DNA from: Symbiodinium natans
Taxonomy: Eukaryota; Sar; Dinophyceae; Suessiales; Symbiodiniaceae
Direction of reading: 5' to 3'
Length of the DNA stretch: 64,000 nucleotides
Assembly (NCBI GenBank): GCA_905221605.1
Contig: CAJNDS010002401.1
Location: 860,542 to 924,541 of the forward strand
Below the pieces are notes generated by a model. It had not been told where the DNA came from, made no database searches, and saw only the letters and a list, made by a program, of their open reading frames with translations. The position numbers were made by a program, and so were the translations under genes. Within the stretch, counting starts at the first letter, position 1; every line of letters starts with the position of its first letter. Below are positions 1-10,844 of the stretch, piece by piece.

Positions 1-392
1 CAGGGTCTCAGGGCTTCAGGGTCTCAGGGTTTCAGGTCTAGGGTTGTGGGGTTTAGGATTTAGGGTTTAGGGTTTCTGGGGTTCCCCTAAACCCTCCCAA
101 GCCCTGAGCCCGTAACCCCAAGCCCTGCGCTTTGAATCCCTAAGTCGCAAGCACGCAAGCCACAGGACTACGAGTATGAAAGGCTCGAGCCAGCAGATCC
201 TGACCAGGTGGGGAAGGGGGTTATTAAGGTTGTTGCGGGCGGGTTTTTTCTTTCAGGATGTTTTTGAGTTTGTAGAGGGCTTGGAAGGGTTTCGCGGATG
301 TAGGCTTGGTGGCTCAGAGTACTGCGTGCCCTTGAAGTTGACCTGGAGCCCAATCTATTTGCTAACAAGGCCGGCTCTTTGTTGCGAGTACG

Positions 393-451
393 GTTTAGGG
401 TTTAGGGTTTAGGGTTTAGGGTTTAGGGTTTAGGGTTTAGGGTTTAGGGTT
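393..451 (+). repeat. (TTTAGGG)n telomere-type array
   Basis: About eight perfect tandem TTTAGGG units, G-rich on the plus strand. Confidence 0.95.
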
Positions 452-1260
452 CACCGAGCTCTTGAAAATGGAACCACAGTACCTCGGTTCTGATGGTATC
501 TTGAGGCCCGGTCTAGTTTCTGTCCGACTCGGAGGCAGACTTTTTTAACTTTGTGGGGGCCAATGCAAACTGGGAAATGCACCGGTCAAGAGTGCTTGAA
601 AAGGTTTAGGGGTTGCGTTTCAGGGCGAAACTGGTAACTGCTTATGTGCAGGGGCTTTGTGTGGGAGTAGCGCAGAACTTCCTCTTCGCCCCAAGACCTC
701 CCCCACATCAACAGCCTCAACGCAACAGCAAACGGTTTAAGAAAAGAGCCCGCCCCTAAAACGCGAAACGATGCACCGAACCTGAACCTTAAACCTGACC
801 ATAGTTCCTAATCTGCAAAGGAGCCCCTTGCTGAGGGTCATGACTGGGGTAGCTATGGAACCTTAAAACCCTCAACCCTAAACCCTAAACGTCCTTCTAC
901 AGCCCTTCTGCTCTGAGGCCTAAACCCTTGCGTGCACCGCATGGTGTGGGCTGTCGGCTTCTGGGGTTAGGGGCCTTTTAGTGAGTTTAGGTTTTTTGGG
1001 GGGATGCTAGGGTGCGGGCTTTCAGGCTGGGACTTGATTTTTTGACGGCTGAGGGTTTCACCCGAAGACCCTAAGCCATAAACCCAAAGTCCGAAGCACC
1101 AAACGCTGCACCTGCCTGCCAGAAGATGTACCATGGCCTGCTGAGGCGGGCGCAGGGGGAGCGGAGGTGCAAAGTAACCCAATCCCACCCTTCCCCCTAA
1201 AGTCAAGGCCAGGGGGATGATATGAACCCGGTTCCAGGTCTGCCCTAAGGCTTAAACCCC

Positions 1261-1363
1261 AGGGTTTAGGGTTTAGGGTTTAGGGTTTAGGGTTTAGGGT
1301 TTAGGGTTTAGGGTTTAGGGTTTAGGCCCTAAACCCTAAATCCTAAACCCTAAACCCTAAACC
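1261..1363. repeat. Head-to-head telomere repeats, (TTTAGGG)n joined to (CCCTAAA)n
   Basis: A run of TTTAGGG units up to base 1326 is followed directly by CCCTAAA units from 1327 to about 1363, with one TCCTAAA variant. The junction reads TTTAGGCCCTAAA. This polarity, G-rich strand running into C-rich strand, is what an end-to-end telomere fusion would leave; an inverted duplication of an internal array would look the same. Confidence 0.9.
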
Positions 1364-2044
1364 AAGTTTCGATTCGAGGGCCTTTGCTTGGAGGACGGTG
1401 GATTTTGAATGGCTGTGCAACTTAGAGCCACCAGGACTTTGCGAGACCCTCTTAATGTAGGGTTTTGTGGTTTAGGGTCCTCCCAAACCCCAAACCCTGA
1501 ACCCCGAAACTCTAAACCCCAAAGCCTTGATCCCAAAATCCCCCAACCCCTAACTAATCCCCAACCCCCCTACAACCAAAACGACCCCCTTAAAGGCCCT
1601 GAATCCTAAACCTTCACGAATTCCGAGCGCAGCCCTGGAACTTACACCCTGAGGCTCTAAGGGCTTTTGTCCTAGGGTTTGGGGTTTTGGGGCTTGGTTA
1701 GGGGTTTGTCTTGTCCCAGACAACATGACAGTCTTTCTTGGAGTGTTAAAACCCCACACCCTAAACCACGGCTCGGGGTTCCTAAACGCGTTTTATGGTC
1801 CAAGGTTTAGGTTTTAGCGCCTGGGGGTTAAGGTTTCGGGTTACCCTAGACCCCAAGCTTCAAACCTTAAACCCTAAACCCCAAACTCTAAAGCCCTAAA
1901 GCCCAGCCCTGAAGCCCAGCCCCAAGTCCCTTCAGGAAAGCGCTATTGGACGGCGTACCTGCGCAGATGCTCCGGGAACCCGAATCCGAGGTGCACAAGG
2001 GGAGATCCCAGGATTGCTGCTAAGGGCTTAGGCCGGGTCTTGGT

Positions 2045-2145
2045 TGGGATGTTCACCCTTCTACTAACAGTCCTTAATGGTAGGGATTACAGTACCCCTA
2101 TTATCGTCCCTATGAAGGACTGTTAGTAGCAGGGGGAACATCCCA
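2045..2145. repeat. Foldback (MITE-like) inverted repeat
   Basis: The left arm at 2045-2075 and right arm at 2115-2145 are reverse complements over about 31 bases with only a few mismatches; the core CTACTAACAGTCCTT pairs perfectly with AAGGACTGTTAGTAG. The roughly 39-base loop is itself partly self-complementary (TAGGGAT with TCCCTA). It codes for nothing visible. A non-autonomous DNA transposon or a structured intergenic hairpin are both possible. Confidence 0.75.
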
Positions 2146-2148
2146 AGG

Positions 2149-2250
2149 GTTTAGGGTTGGTTAGGATTTAGGGTTTAGGCTTTAGGATTTAGGGTTTAGG
2201 GTTTAGGGTTTAGGGTTTGGGGTTTGGGGTTTGGGGTTTAGGGTTTAGAG
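2149..2250 (+). repeat. TTTAGGG/TTTGGGG variant array
   Basis: Mixed TTTAGGG, TTTAGGC and TTTGGGG units, G-rich on the plus strand, starting just after the foldback element. Confidence 0.9.
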
Positions 2251-2551
2251 GTATGTGGTCTTTGGGGTTTCAACTTTTAGGGCAGCGGAGACTTCCGAGG
2301 GCTCTCAGAGGGCTGCGGCTCCCAGATGTTGCGGCCGATGGTTCGAATCTAGGGGTCGGAAATAATTACTAACAGACTTTCCAGTATGGTCCCTTTAATA
2401 TAATATACTAAAATAACCCCCCCCCCCCCCAAAACCCTGTTCTAGTTATTAAGGCCCCTATGTTTGAAACTTCATGGCGCCCTCAACGTCCGCTCTTGAT
2501 TGCGGGTCAACAACAAGGGGGCAAGCAACCTTAGGCCCCCAAGCCCCAAAA

Positions 2552-2694
2552 CCCTAAACCCTAAACCCCTAAACCCCAAACCCTAAACCCCAAAACCTAA
2601 ACCCCAAACCCCAAACCCTAAACCCTAAACCCTAAACCCTAAACCCCTAAACCCTAAACCCTAAACCCCAAACCCCAAACCCCCAAAACCCTAA
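2552..2694 (-). repeat. (CCCTAAA)n telomere-type array
   Basis: CCCTAAA units with CCCCAAA and CCCCTAAA variants, so the G-rich strand is the minus strand. Confidence 0.9.
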
Positions 2695-2836
2695 GTCCAG
2701 CCGAGCTCAAGATGGCTGCCAAAGCAGTTCCAGCTGCGGGTCAGTCTGATGTTATTTGTTGCTCTCTTTCTCTCCCGCTCCCTCTTTGTCGCTTGCTTTC
2801 TTTTCTCTGTTCTCCGTCTCTCTCTCTCTCTCTCTT

Positions 2837-3082
2837 TCTCATCTCTCATCTCTCATCTCTCATCTCTCATCTCTCATCTCTCATCTCTCATCTCTCATCT
2901 CTCATCTCTCATCTCTCATCTCTCATCTCTCATCTCTCATCTCTCATCTCTCATCTCTCATCTCTCATCTCTCATCTCTCATCTCTCATCTCTCATCTCT
3001 CATCTCTCATCTCTCATCTCTCATCTCTCATCTCTCATCTCTCATCTCTCATCTCTCATCTCTCATCTCTCATCTCTCATCT
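2837..3082. repeat. Heptamer satellite (TCTCATC)n
   Basis: About 35 near-perfect copies of a 7-base unit. All three plus frames stay open because seven is not a multiple of three and the unit contains no stop; the resulting Ser/Leu/Ile/His-rich reading is an artefact. Confidence 0.97.
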
Positions 3083-3293
3083 CTCTCTCTCTCTCTCATC
3101 TCTCTTTCACGTAGATGCTCGCACGTACTATTTGGGCAGTTCTCTTCAAGTCGCGGCCCCCTCTTGGGTGCCCGAGACATGAGGAGAACTCCAAACCTCA
3201 AGCCCGCCAGGTGTCGGTGAATCTGAAGATCAACTCAGAGCTGAGCGTCATCCACGTCCAGGCCCGCAAGCCCCTGAAGTTACTGTTGGTTAG

Positions 3294-3390
3294 GCTTTAG
3301 GGTTTAGGGTTTGGGGTTTAGGGTTTAGGGTTTAGGGTTTAGGGTTTAGGGTTTAGGGTATGTCTAGTCTCTTAAAGGGTATGTATATAG

Positions 3391-3435
<45 letters not shown>
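3294..3435 (+). repeat. TTTAGGG array followed by (GA)n microsatellite
   Basis: TTTAGGG units occupy 3294-3357; after a 36-base spacer a pure GA dinucleotide run occupies 3394-3435. Confidence 0.92.
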
Positions 3436-3437
<2 letters not shown>

Positions 3438-3915
3438 CCCTGATTCCCTCATTCCCTACTGAGAACCAGGGGGCAAAGGCCTTGAACCCTGAACCTGAGA
3501 AGCCTGGCGCCCAAACACCCACGGTTTAGTATGGGTTTAGGGGTTTAGGGTTTCGGGTTTAGGGATTAGGGTTTGGGGTTGACACTTTCGCCCCGAAAGC
3601 CCAAAAAACCCTTAAACCCTGAACCCTTAACACCCAAGTCAGAGACTTCAGGGTTGACCCTTAAAACCTTACACCCTCATCCCTAAAGTCAAAAACCCGT
3701 AGGGTTCAGTGTTTCGGGTTATGTTTAGGATCTAGGGGTTAGGGTTTAGGGGTTTAAAATCCTTACACCCTGAGCCCTAAGGGTTAAAACCCCCTAGATT
3801 TTGAGGGTTGAGAGGGGGGAATGGCAGGTGTCAAGAAAAGACGAGGATGAAGACATCTTCATCAACCTCGCGAAGTGCTTCTCGGCCCAGGATCTGAGTA
3901 ACTTCTCGGAGTTTC

Positions 3916-4090
3916 TTGGGTTTAGGGTTTCGGGTTTAGGGTTTAGGGTTTAGGGTTTAGTAGGGTTGAGTAGGGGTTAGTGGGGTTTAGTGGGGTTTAG
4001 TAGGGTTTAGTAGGGTTTAGTGGGGTTTAGTAGGGTTTAGTAGGGTTTAGTAGGGTTTAGTAGGGTTTAGTAGGGGTTTGGGTTTTGGGT
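3916..4090 (+). repeat. TTTAGGG array grading into a TTTAGTAGGG/TTTAGTGGGG decamer array
   Basis: The heptamer array shifts near 3957 to a ten-base variant that repeats about eleven times. This looks like local expansion of a mutated telomere unit. Confidence 0.9.
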
Positions 4091-5065
4091 TTTGGAGGGT
4101 TTAGGGTTTGGACCTTCCGGCACTAGTCATCAGGTTCTGGCCAAGGGTCCTGCCGAGGCCCAGTACAGTCCAAGTGGGCAGCGCACACAGTCAGTGTGTG
4201 TGTGTGTGTGCGCGTGTTCTGCGCAGCGCGTTGTTCTTGGACCTGGACCACGTGACACTGATCAGCGAATATCGGTGGCCCCTTTTTGGGGTCTCCCTTT
4301 GGATTATGGTTCATCATCCTTTCCAAAATGAAGCAGATCTAGTCGAACAGCTTTCGGGGGTAGAAGGGGCTCCCATCCCTTGTGGGGCTGAAGAGAACCT
4401 CCTCAACTTAGGACATGTCCTCAGAGGGCTTGGAGGACCCAAAAGCTACATTCGAGAACCCAAAAGCCTTAGACCCTCCAAAGCCTTACACCCCCCCTAC
4501 TTTCCCCAAAACCCCAAAGCCCAGGCAAACAAGTGAATGTTCTGAGCCGGGGCTTGCAAGAAGATTTTGGGATTTTCGCCCTGAGGTACACGCCCTAAAC
4601 CCCGAGCCCCAAGCCCCAAGCCCTGAACCCCCCCCGAAACGCCAACAGCTCAAAAGCCCAAGCCCTAAACTCTCTCGACCAAGGGCTTTTGGGGTTGTTT
4701 GTTTCACTTGCTGGTTCAGGGCAAACCCTAAACCCGAAACCTTAAAACCTAAACCCTAAACTCCCTAAACACCCTAAACACCCGAAACCCTAAACCCCAG
4801 ACCCTACACATAGCCCAGCCCTGGTTTCCCATCCCCCCCGGAACTCAAGCTGCCTTTTTTAACAACAGGGGTCGAGTTCAGGATTCAGGATTTGGGGCCA
4901 GGGGGCCCTGATGCTTCGTTGGAATCGCCGGCGCTTAAAAGGCTCCCTGCTGGTGCCCCCCCCCCCCCCCCCCCCAAGCCCTACACCGACTTCTCCCACA
5001 GCGTGCGTGCCTACATGTGAGCCTTCAAGTGCGGTGATACACGGCACACAAAGCCTCCAACCCCA

Positions 5066-5233
5066 TACCCTAAACCCCAAACCCTGAACCTGAAACCCGA
5101 AACCCGAAACCCGAAACCCGAAACCCGAAACCCGAAACCCTAAACCCTAAACCCTAAACCCTAAACCCTAGACCCTAAACCCTAAACCTTAACCCTAAAC
5201 CCTAAACCCTAAACCCTAAACCCTAAACCCTAC
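5066..5233 (-). repeat. (CCCGAAA)n then (CCCTAAA)n array
   Basis: Roughly seven CCCGAAA units followed by about a dozen CCCTAAA units. The abrupt change suggests that blocks of variant repeat amplified separately. Confidence 0.92.
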
Positions 5234-5337
5234 CTCTAGGTGCCAAGTACCCAAGTACGGCTTGCGCCACTCAGGCACGAGACACGGCGCCGAGTAGATC
5301 AGCCGCTGGAGCCCCCTGGCCTGAGGTAAATAAAAGC

Positions 5338-5530
5338 AGGGTTTAGGGTTTAGGGTTGAGGGTTGAGGGTTGAGGGTTTAGGGTTTAGGGTGTAGGGTTT
5401 AGGGTTTAGGTTTTAGGGTTGTTTAGGGTTGTTTAGGGTTGTTTAGGGTTTATTAGGGTTTAGGGCTGCCCTAAACCCTGAGCCCTAGACCCTAGACCCT
5501 AAACCCTAAACCCCAAAACCTAAGCCCTGA
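5338..5530. repeat. Second head-to-head telomere-type junction
   Basis: G-rich units (TTTAGGG, TTGAGGG, GTTTAGGGTT) run from 5338 to about 5466, then after the spacer CTG the sequence switches to CCCTAAA-type units. It is a second convergent junction, less clean than the one at 1326/1327. Confidence 0.85.
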
Positions 5531-5571
5531 ACCCTAAACGTCCTACACCCAACTCCCCAGACCCTAAAAAA

Positions 5572-5670
5572 TCTTACTGGCCCAAAACTTTTTAACTTTT
5601 GGACTTCTTGTAAGGTCGTTTATTCTGAAAGTTTCAACTTGGTATTTCCATGGGTTTTGGGCCAGTAAGA
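5572..5670. repeat. Foldback element with 17-bp perfect arms
   Basis: The arm TCTTACTGGCCCAAAAC at 5572-5588 is matched exactly in reverse complement at 5654-5670, around a 65-base T-rich loop. Confidence 0.8.
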
Positions 5671-5769
5671 AATCGCCCATGTCCCCTTTAGCCCCCGTGC
5701 TTGAGGATCGTCTGGTACGATGACAGCGCCCGGATGGACCGGTCTGTGGTCCTCAGGCGGTTTGGGTTG

Positions 5770-5893
5770 TAGGGCTTAGGGCTTAGGGTTTAGGGTTTTA
5801 GGGTTTAGGGTTTAGGGTTTAGGGTTTAGGGTTTAGGGTTTAGGGTTTAGGGTTTAGGGGGTTCAGGGTTTAGGGCTTGGGGCTTGGAGCTTA
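5770..5893 (+). repeat. (TTTAGGG)n telomere-type array
   Basis: About twelve units with TTAGGGC variants at both edges. Confidence 0.92.
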
Positions 5894-6594
5894 GGGCTTA
5901 GGGCCATGGGATGGGTGTGTTTTTGTGGCTTCAGGGTTTAGGATTCAAGAGCTTATAGATGTTTAGGGGTAAGCGGTTTGGATTTAAGAGTTTAGGAGTC
6001 TAGGATTTTGAGAGGGCTTCGGTGTGGTCGAGCATCGCCGAGCTGCAAAGAGGCAGTTGTAACGTGATCCGGTCGATTCCATGGGCTCACGCCCTGCACG
6101 TTGCACCTTTAGGTGTCGAAAGGGCTTGAGTCTGCTTTTCAAGCTCTATGAGGACAAAGCCGCTAACCCGAACAGTTTATAGTTTAGGGTCTAGAGCAGA
6201 GGCTGTCTCCGCAGGGCCTAGTCGGCCCTCTTGTATGGAACGCAGGGTTAGGTTTTAGGGTTCAGGGTTTCCCTGGGGGGCTCCCTGGGAAGGTTCCGAG
6301 ACATCAAGCTGCGCCATGTCTGCGGCCACGTGCTGCCGCTGCTCGTGGATGCGTGCTTTGGCGCAAGCAATCCTAACCCGTCCACTCGAAGATAGCTAAT
6401 GGGTAGGGTTTAGGGTCGAGGTTAATGCTGGAAGTCGGCTGAGAGAGGTCCAAGTAAGGTTGTATATATATATATATATGTAGATGTTAGGTCCTGCTTG
6501 GATGCCTGCTTGCTCACAAGTCCCATGAACCTCCAAGTACATCCCGAACGGCCCCTCAAACGTAGCGTAGCCGTTAAATCCTACAGCAGTAAGA

Positions 6595-6974
6595 ACCCTA
6601 AACCCTAAACCCTAAGCCCTAAGCCCCTAAACCCTAAACCCTAAACCCTGAATCCCTAAACGCGGTCCTTGCTGCCTCTGAGCCATGCCATGAACCTCCG
6701 CAGTTCCCTTTCAAAGTCTTATGTAAACAACCCTAAACCCTAAACCCTAAACCCTGAACCCTGAACCCTAAATCCCAAACCCTAAACCCCTAGAGTCCCC
6801 AAACTCTGCGGTGTTTTGGGTCCAGCGTGTAGGGTTCGAGGTGCCCCCTAAGAAGCCCCCCGAGTCCCTAAACTAGGGCCCGGAGTGAGCCCTCACGTTT
6901 AGGGTTTAGGGTTTAGGGTTTAGGGTTTAGGGTTTAGGGTTTAGGGTTCAGGGTTTAGGGTTTAGGGTTTAGGG
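6595..6974. repeat. Three short telomere-type arrays of mixed orientation
   Basis: CCCTAAA units lie at about 6595-6660 and 6728-6790; TTTAGGG units lie at 6897-6974. The sequence between them is unremarkable and carries no gene I can recognise. Confidence 0.85.
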
Positions 6975-7007
6975 ATGCGGGTCTCTTGTCAACTCCCTTT
7001 TCGCCAA

Positions 7008-7172
7008 AAGAACCTACCCTCTTCATGCCTAGGTTAATTAGGGGGATAGGACTAGGGGGACCCTTGGGGATACAGACCCTCTGAATAAGGTCCCTGTTTA
7101 AGAGGGCCAGAAGAGGGTTAAGAAGGGGTTCCCTTTTAAGGGTCCCCCCTTATCCTACCTAGGAGGTTCTTC
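7008..7172. repeat. Imperfect foldback element
   Basis: Matching blocks AGAACCT, CCTAGG, GGATA and GGGGGACCCTT on the left recur in reverse complement and reverse order on the right. The pairing is interrupted, so this is a weaker foldback than those at 2045 and 5572. Confidence 0.5.
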
Positions 7173-7239
7173 TGGGATCTGGACCCTCAAGCCTCATTAT
7201 CAAACCGAATCCCTCAACTGCAAACAAGCATCGATTCAA

Positions 7240-7503
7240 AGCCTAAAGCCTAAAGCCTAAAGCCTAAACCCTAAACCCTAAACCCTAAACCCTAAACCCT
7301 AAACCTTAAGCCCTAAAACCTAAACCGATGCCTCTGGCCCGAGCACAGGAACCGCGGCTGGTCCCACAATGGCTGGGAGGATCCCACGAGGCCGGTGGCT
7401 TTAGGGCTTGGAGGAGGAGGAGTTTAAGCCTAAACCCTAAACCCTAAACCTTAAACCCTAAACCCCAAACCCTAACCCCAAAACCCCAAACCCTAAACCC
7501 CTA
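7240..7503 (-). repeat. CCTAAAG and CCCTAAA arrays
   Basis: CCTAAAG units near 7240 pass into CCCTAAA units to about 7325; a second run occupies about 7428-7503. Confidence 0.85.
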
Positions 7504-7802
7504 GAAACCTTGAAGCCAAAGCCCTCAAATAAGCTCAACACCCAGAACCCGAGGTTGCAAAACCCGATATTCATAGACCCTTGATGACACAACGTGCCTT
7601 CAAAAGCCAGTGAGACGAGCCATAAGTACCCCTACCCACCTACTCTGTGAAACCCTTGTGAAACCCTAAGACTACCCCACCCCTGAACTCTTGCAACGAA
7701 CGGTGTAGCCTAAAACCCGAAACCGTGAACCCTAAACCATATATATATATATATATGTAAGAGGAACCTCTATGTACTATTTGACATGGCTGCTTTGTGT
7801 AT

Positions 7803-10800
7803 TAAAGTTTTAATAGTTTTAATAGTTTTGAACTTTCAAAACAACATCCTAAACTATTAAAACTTTAATTTTCCTTTTTAAGTTTTAATAGTTTTAATAG
7901 TTTTAATAGTTTACACTTTTAAAAAGGCTCCTAAACTATTAAAACTATTAAAAAGAAACGGCCTTGGCCAGGAGATTCCTGAACTTTTAAAACTATTAAA
8001 ACTTTTAAAACTATTAAAACTATTAAAACTATTAAAACTATTAAAAAGGTTTCTTTTTAATAGTTTTAATAGTTTCAACTTTTAAAAAGCCTCCTAAACT
8101 ATTAAAACTATTAAAAAGAAACGGCCTTGGCCAGGAGATTCCTGAACCTTTGAAACTATTAAAACTTTAAAACTATTGAAACTATTAAAACTATTAGAAT
8201 GGCTTCTTTTTAATAGTTTTAATAGTTTTAATAGTTTCAACTTTTAAAAAGCCTCCCGAACTATTAAAACTATTAAAAAGAAGCCTTTTTAATAGTTTTA
8301 ATAGTTTTGAAAGTTTTAAAAGTTCAGGAATCTCCAGGCCAGGCTTTTTCCTTTTTATGTTTTAATAGTTTTAATAGTTTTAATAATTTCAACTTTTAAA
8401 AAGCCTCCCAAACTATTAAAAACTAGCGGCTCGATTTGGCCAATTTTTCCCGGGCAGTCTGCGGGCAAAATTTGGCCAAATCGGGCTGCTCGTCGTACGC
8501 GATAACAATTAAATAATTTCCGGCCTCCAGAAAGGCGCGGTTCGATTTGGCCAATTTTTGCCGGGCAGGCTCCGGGCAAAATTTGGCCAAATCGGGCTGC
8601 TCGTCGTACGCGATGAGAAATGCGCGGGTCGATTTGGCCAAATTTTGCCGGGCAGCCTCCGGGCAAAATTTGGCCAAATCGAGCCGCGCATTTCTCATCG
8701 CATAACGAAGAGCAGCCCGATTTGGCCAAATTTTGCCCGGAGCCTGCCCGGCAAAATTTGGCCAAATCGAGCCGCGCCTTTCTGGAGGCCCAAAACTATT
8801 TAAATTATGTAAATAATAAAAATAAAAAAAACAATGAAATAATTCCGGGCCTCCAGAAAGGCGCGGCTCGATTTGGCCAAATTTTGCCGGGCAGGCTCCG
8901 GGCAAAATTTGGCCAAATCGGGCTGCTCGTCGTACGCGATGAGAAATGCGCGGCTCGATTTGGCCAAATTTTGCCTTTTTTAATAGTTTTAATAGTTTTA
9001 ATAGTTTCAACTTTTAAAAAGCCTCCCGAACTATTAAAACTATTAAAAAGAAGCCTTTTAATAGTTTTAATAGTTTTAATAGTTTTAATAGTTCTAATAG
9101 TTTTAAAAGTTTTAAAAGTTCGGGAATCTCCAGGCCAGGCTTTTTCCTTTTTAAGTTTTAATAGTTTTAGTAGTGTTAATAATTTCAACTTTTAAAAAGC
9201 CTCCCAAACTATTAAAACTATTAAAAAGAAGCCTTTTTAATAGTTTTAATAGTTTTAATAGTTTTAAAAGTTTTAAAAGTTCGGGAATCTCCAGGCCAGG
9301 CCTTTTCCTTTTTAAGTTTTAATAGTTTTAATAGTTTAAACTTTTAAAAAGGGGCCGAAACTATTAAAACTATTAAAACGAAACGGCCTTGGCCAGGAGA
9401 TTCCTGAACTTTTGAAACTATTAAAACTTTTAAAACTATTAAAACTATTAAAACTATTAAAACTATTAAAAAGGCTTCTTTTTAATAGTTTTAATAGTTT
9501 TAATAGTTTCAACTTTTAAAAAGCCTCCCGAACTATTAAAACTATTAAAAAGAAGCCTTTTTAATAGTTTTAATAGTTTTGATAGTTTTAATAGTTTTAA
9601 TAGTTTTAATAGTTTTAATAGTTTTAATAGTTTTAATAGTTTTAAAAGTTTTAAAAGTTCGGGAATCTCCAGGCCAGGCTTTTTCCTTTTTAAGTTTTAA
9701 TAGTTTTAATAGTTTTAATAGTTTTAATAATTTCAACTTTTAAAAAGCCTCCCAAACTATTAAAACTATTAAAAAGAATCCTTTTTAATAGTTTTAATAG
9801 TTTTAATCGTTTTAAAAGTTTTAAAAGTTCGGGAATCTCCAGGCCAGGCCTTTTCCTTTTTAAGTTTTAATAGTTTTAATAGTTTTAATAGTTTCAACTT
9901 TTAAAAAGTCTCCCAAACTATTAAAACTATTAAAAAGAAGCCTTTTTAATAGTTTTAATAGTTTTAATAGTTTTAATAGTTTTAATAGTTTTAAAAGTTT
10001 TAAAAGTTCGGGAATCTCCAGGCCAGGCCTTTTCCTTTTTAAGTTTTAATATTTTTAATAGTTTTAATAGTTTCAACTTTTAAAAAGGCTCCGAAACTAT
10101 TAAAACTATTAAAAAGAAACGGCCTTGGCCAGGAGATTCCTGAACCTTTGAAACTATTAAAACTTTAAAACTATTGAAACTATTAAAACTATTAGAATGG
10201 CTTCTTTTTAATAGTTTTAATAGTTTTAATAGTTTCAACTTTTAAAAAGCCTCCCGAACTATTAAAACTTTTAAAAAGAAGCCTTTTTAATAGTTTTAAT
10301 AGTTTTAATAGTTTTAATAGTTTTAAAAGTTCGGGAATCTCCAGGCCAGGCTTTTTCCTTTTTAAGTTTTAATAGTTTTAATAGTTTTAATAATTTCGAC
10401 TTTTAAAAAGCCTCCCAAACTATTAAAACTATTAAAAAGAATCCTTTTTAATAGTTTTAATAGTTTTAATAGTTTTAATAGTTTTAATAGTTTTAAAAGT
10501 TTTAAAAGTTCGGGAATCTCCAGGCCAGGCCTTTTCCTTTTTAAGTTTTAATAGTTTTAATAGTTTTAATAGTTTCAACTTTTAAAAAGCCTCCCAAACT
10601 ATTAAAACTATTAAAAAGAAACGGCCTTGGCCAGGAGATTCCTGAACCCTTGAAACTATTAAAACTATTAAAACTATTAAAACTATTAAAAAGGTTTCTT
10701 GTTAATAGTTTTAATAGTTTTAATAGTTTCAACTTTTAAAAAGCCTCCCAAACTATTAAAACTATTAAAAAGAAGCCTTTTTAATAGTTTTAATAGTTTT

Positions 10801-10822
10801 AATAGTTTTAAAAGTTCGGGAA
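7803..10822. repeat. TTTTAATAG nonamer satellite block with inverted spacer cores
   Basis: About 3 kb is made almost entirely of the nonamer TTTTAATAG or its complement CTATTAAAA, alternating in orientation. Between the nonamer runs sits a conserved core of about 28 bases found in both orientations. One form contains GGCCAGGAGATTCCTGAAC (near 7967, 8128, 9390, 10128, 10630). The opposite form contains GGGAATCTCCAGGCCAGG (near 9123, 9285, 9660, 9830, 10010, 10333, 10511). Large hairpins can therefore form. No coding function is visible; open frames inside are repeat artefacts. Confidence 0.93.
8425..8976. repeat. Palindromic repeat family P1, first cluster
   Basis: About six copies of an inverted repeat whose arms are GATTTGGCCAAATTTTGCC and its complement, around a short GC-rich loop. 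They are linked by a conserved spacer that includes GAGAAATGCGCGG. The cluster is embedded inside the TTTTAATAG block and some copies are inverted relative to others. Each unit can extrude as a cruciform. The apparent Trp/Pro/Asn/Phe-rich peptides on both strands are translations of the palindrome. Confidence 0.93.
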
Positions 10823-10844
10823 TTTCCTGGCCAGGGCCCCGGGC

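Larger units (their letters stand above)
1..7510. repeat. Subtelomere-like mosaic of telomere-type repeats; no gene seen
   Basis: The stretch is built from short runs of TTTAGGG and its complement CCCTAAA, in both orientations, separated by degenerate variants (TTTGGGG, TTTAGTAGGG, CCCGAAA, CCTAAAG) and by unrelated unique sequence of 100-400 bases. TTTAGGG is the telomere repeat of plants and many algae, including dinoflagellates. The longest open frames here are repeat translations or short fragments with no recognisable domain, so I call no gene. Because similar arrays recur deep inside the gene-bearing part (near 25, 44.6, 48.9, 58.7 and 62.6 kb), this need not be a true chromosome end. 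Confidence 0.8.

Noticed and set aside
2712-3182. 156-codon Ser/Leu/His-rich frame
   Set aside because: It is the (TCTCATC)n heptamer read through; all three frames are open.
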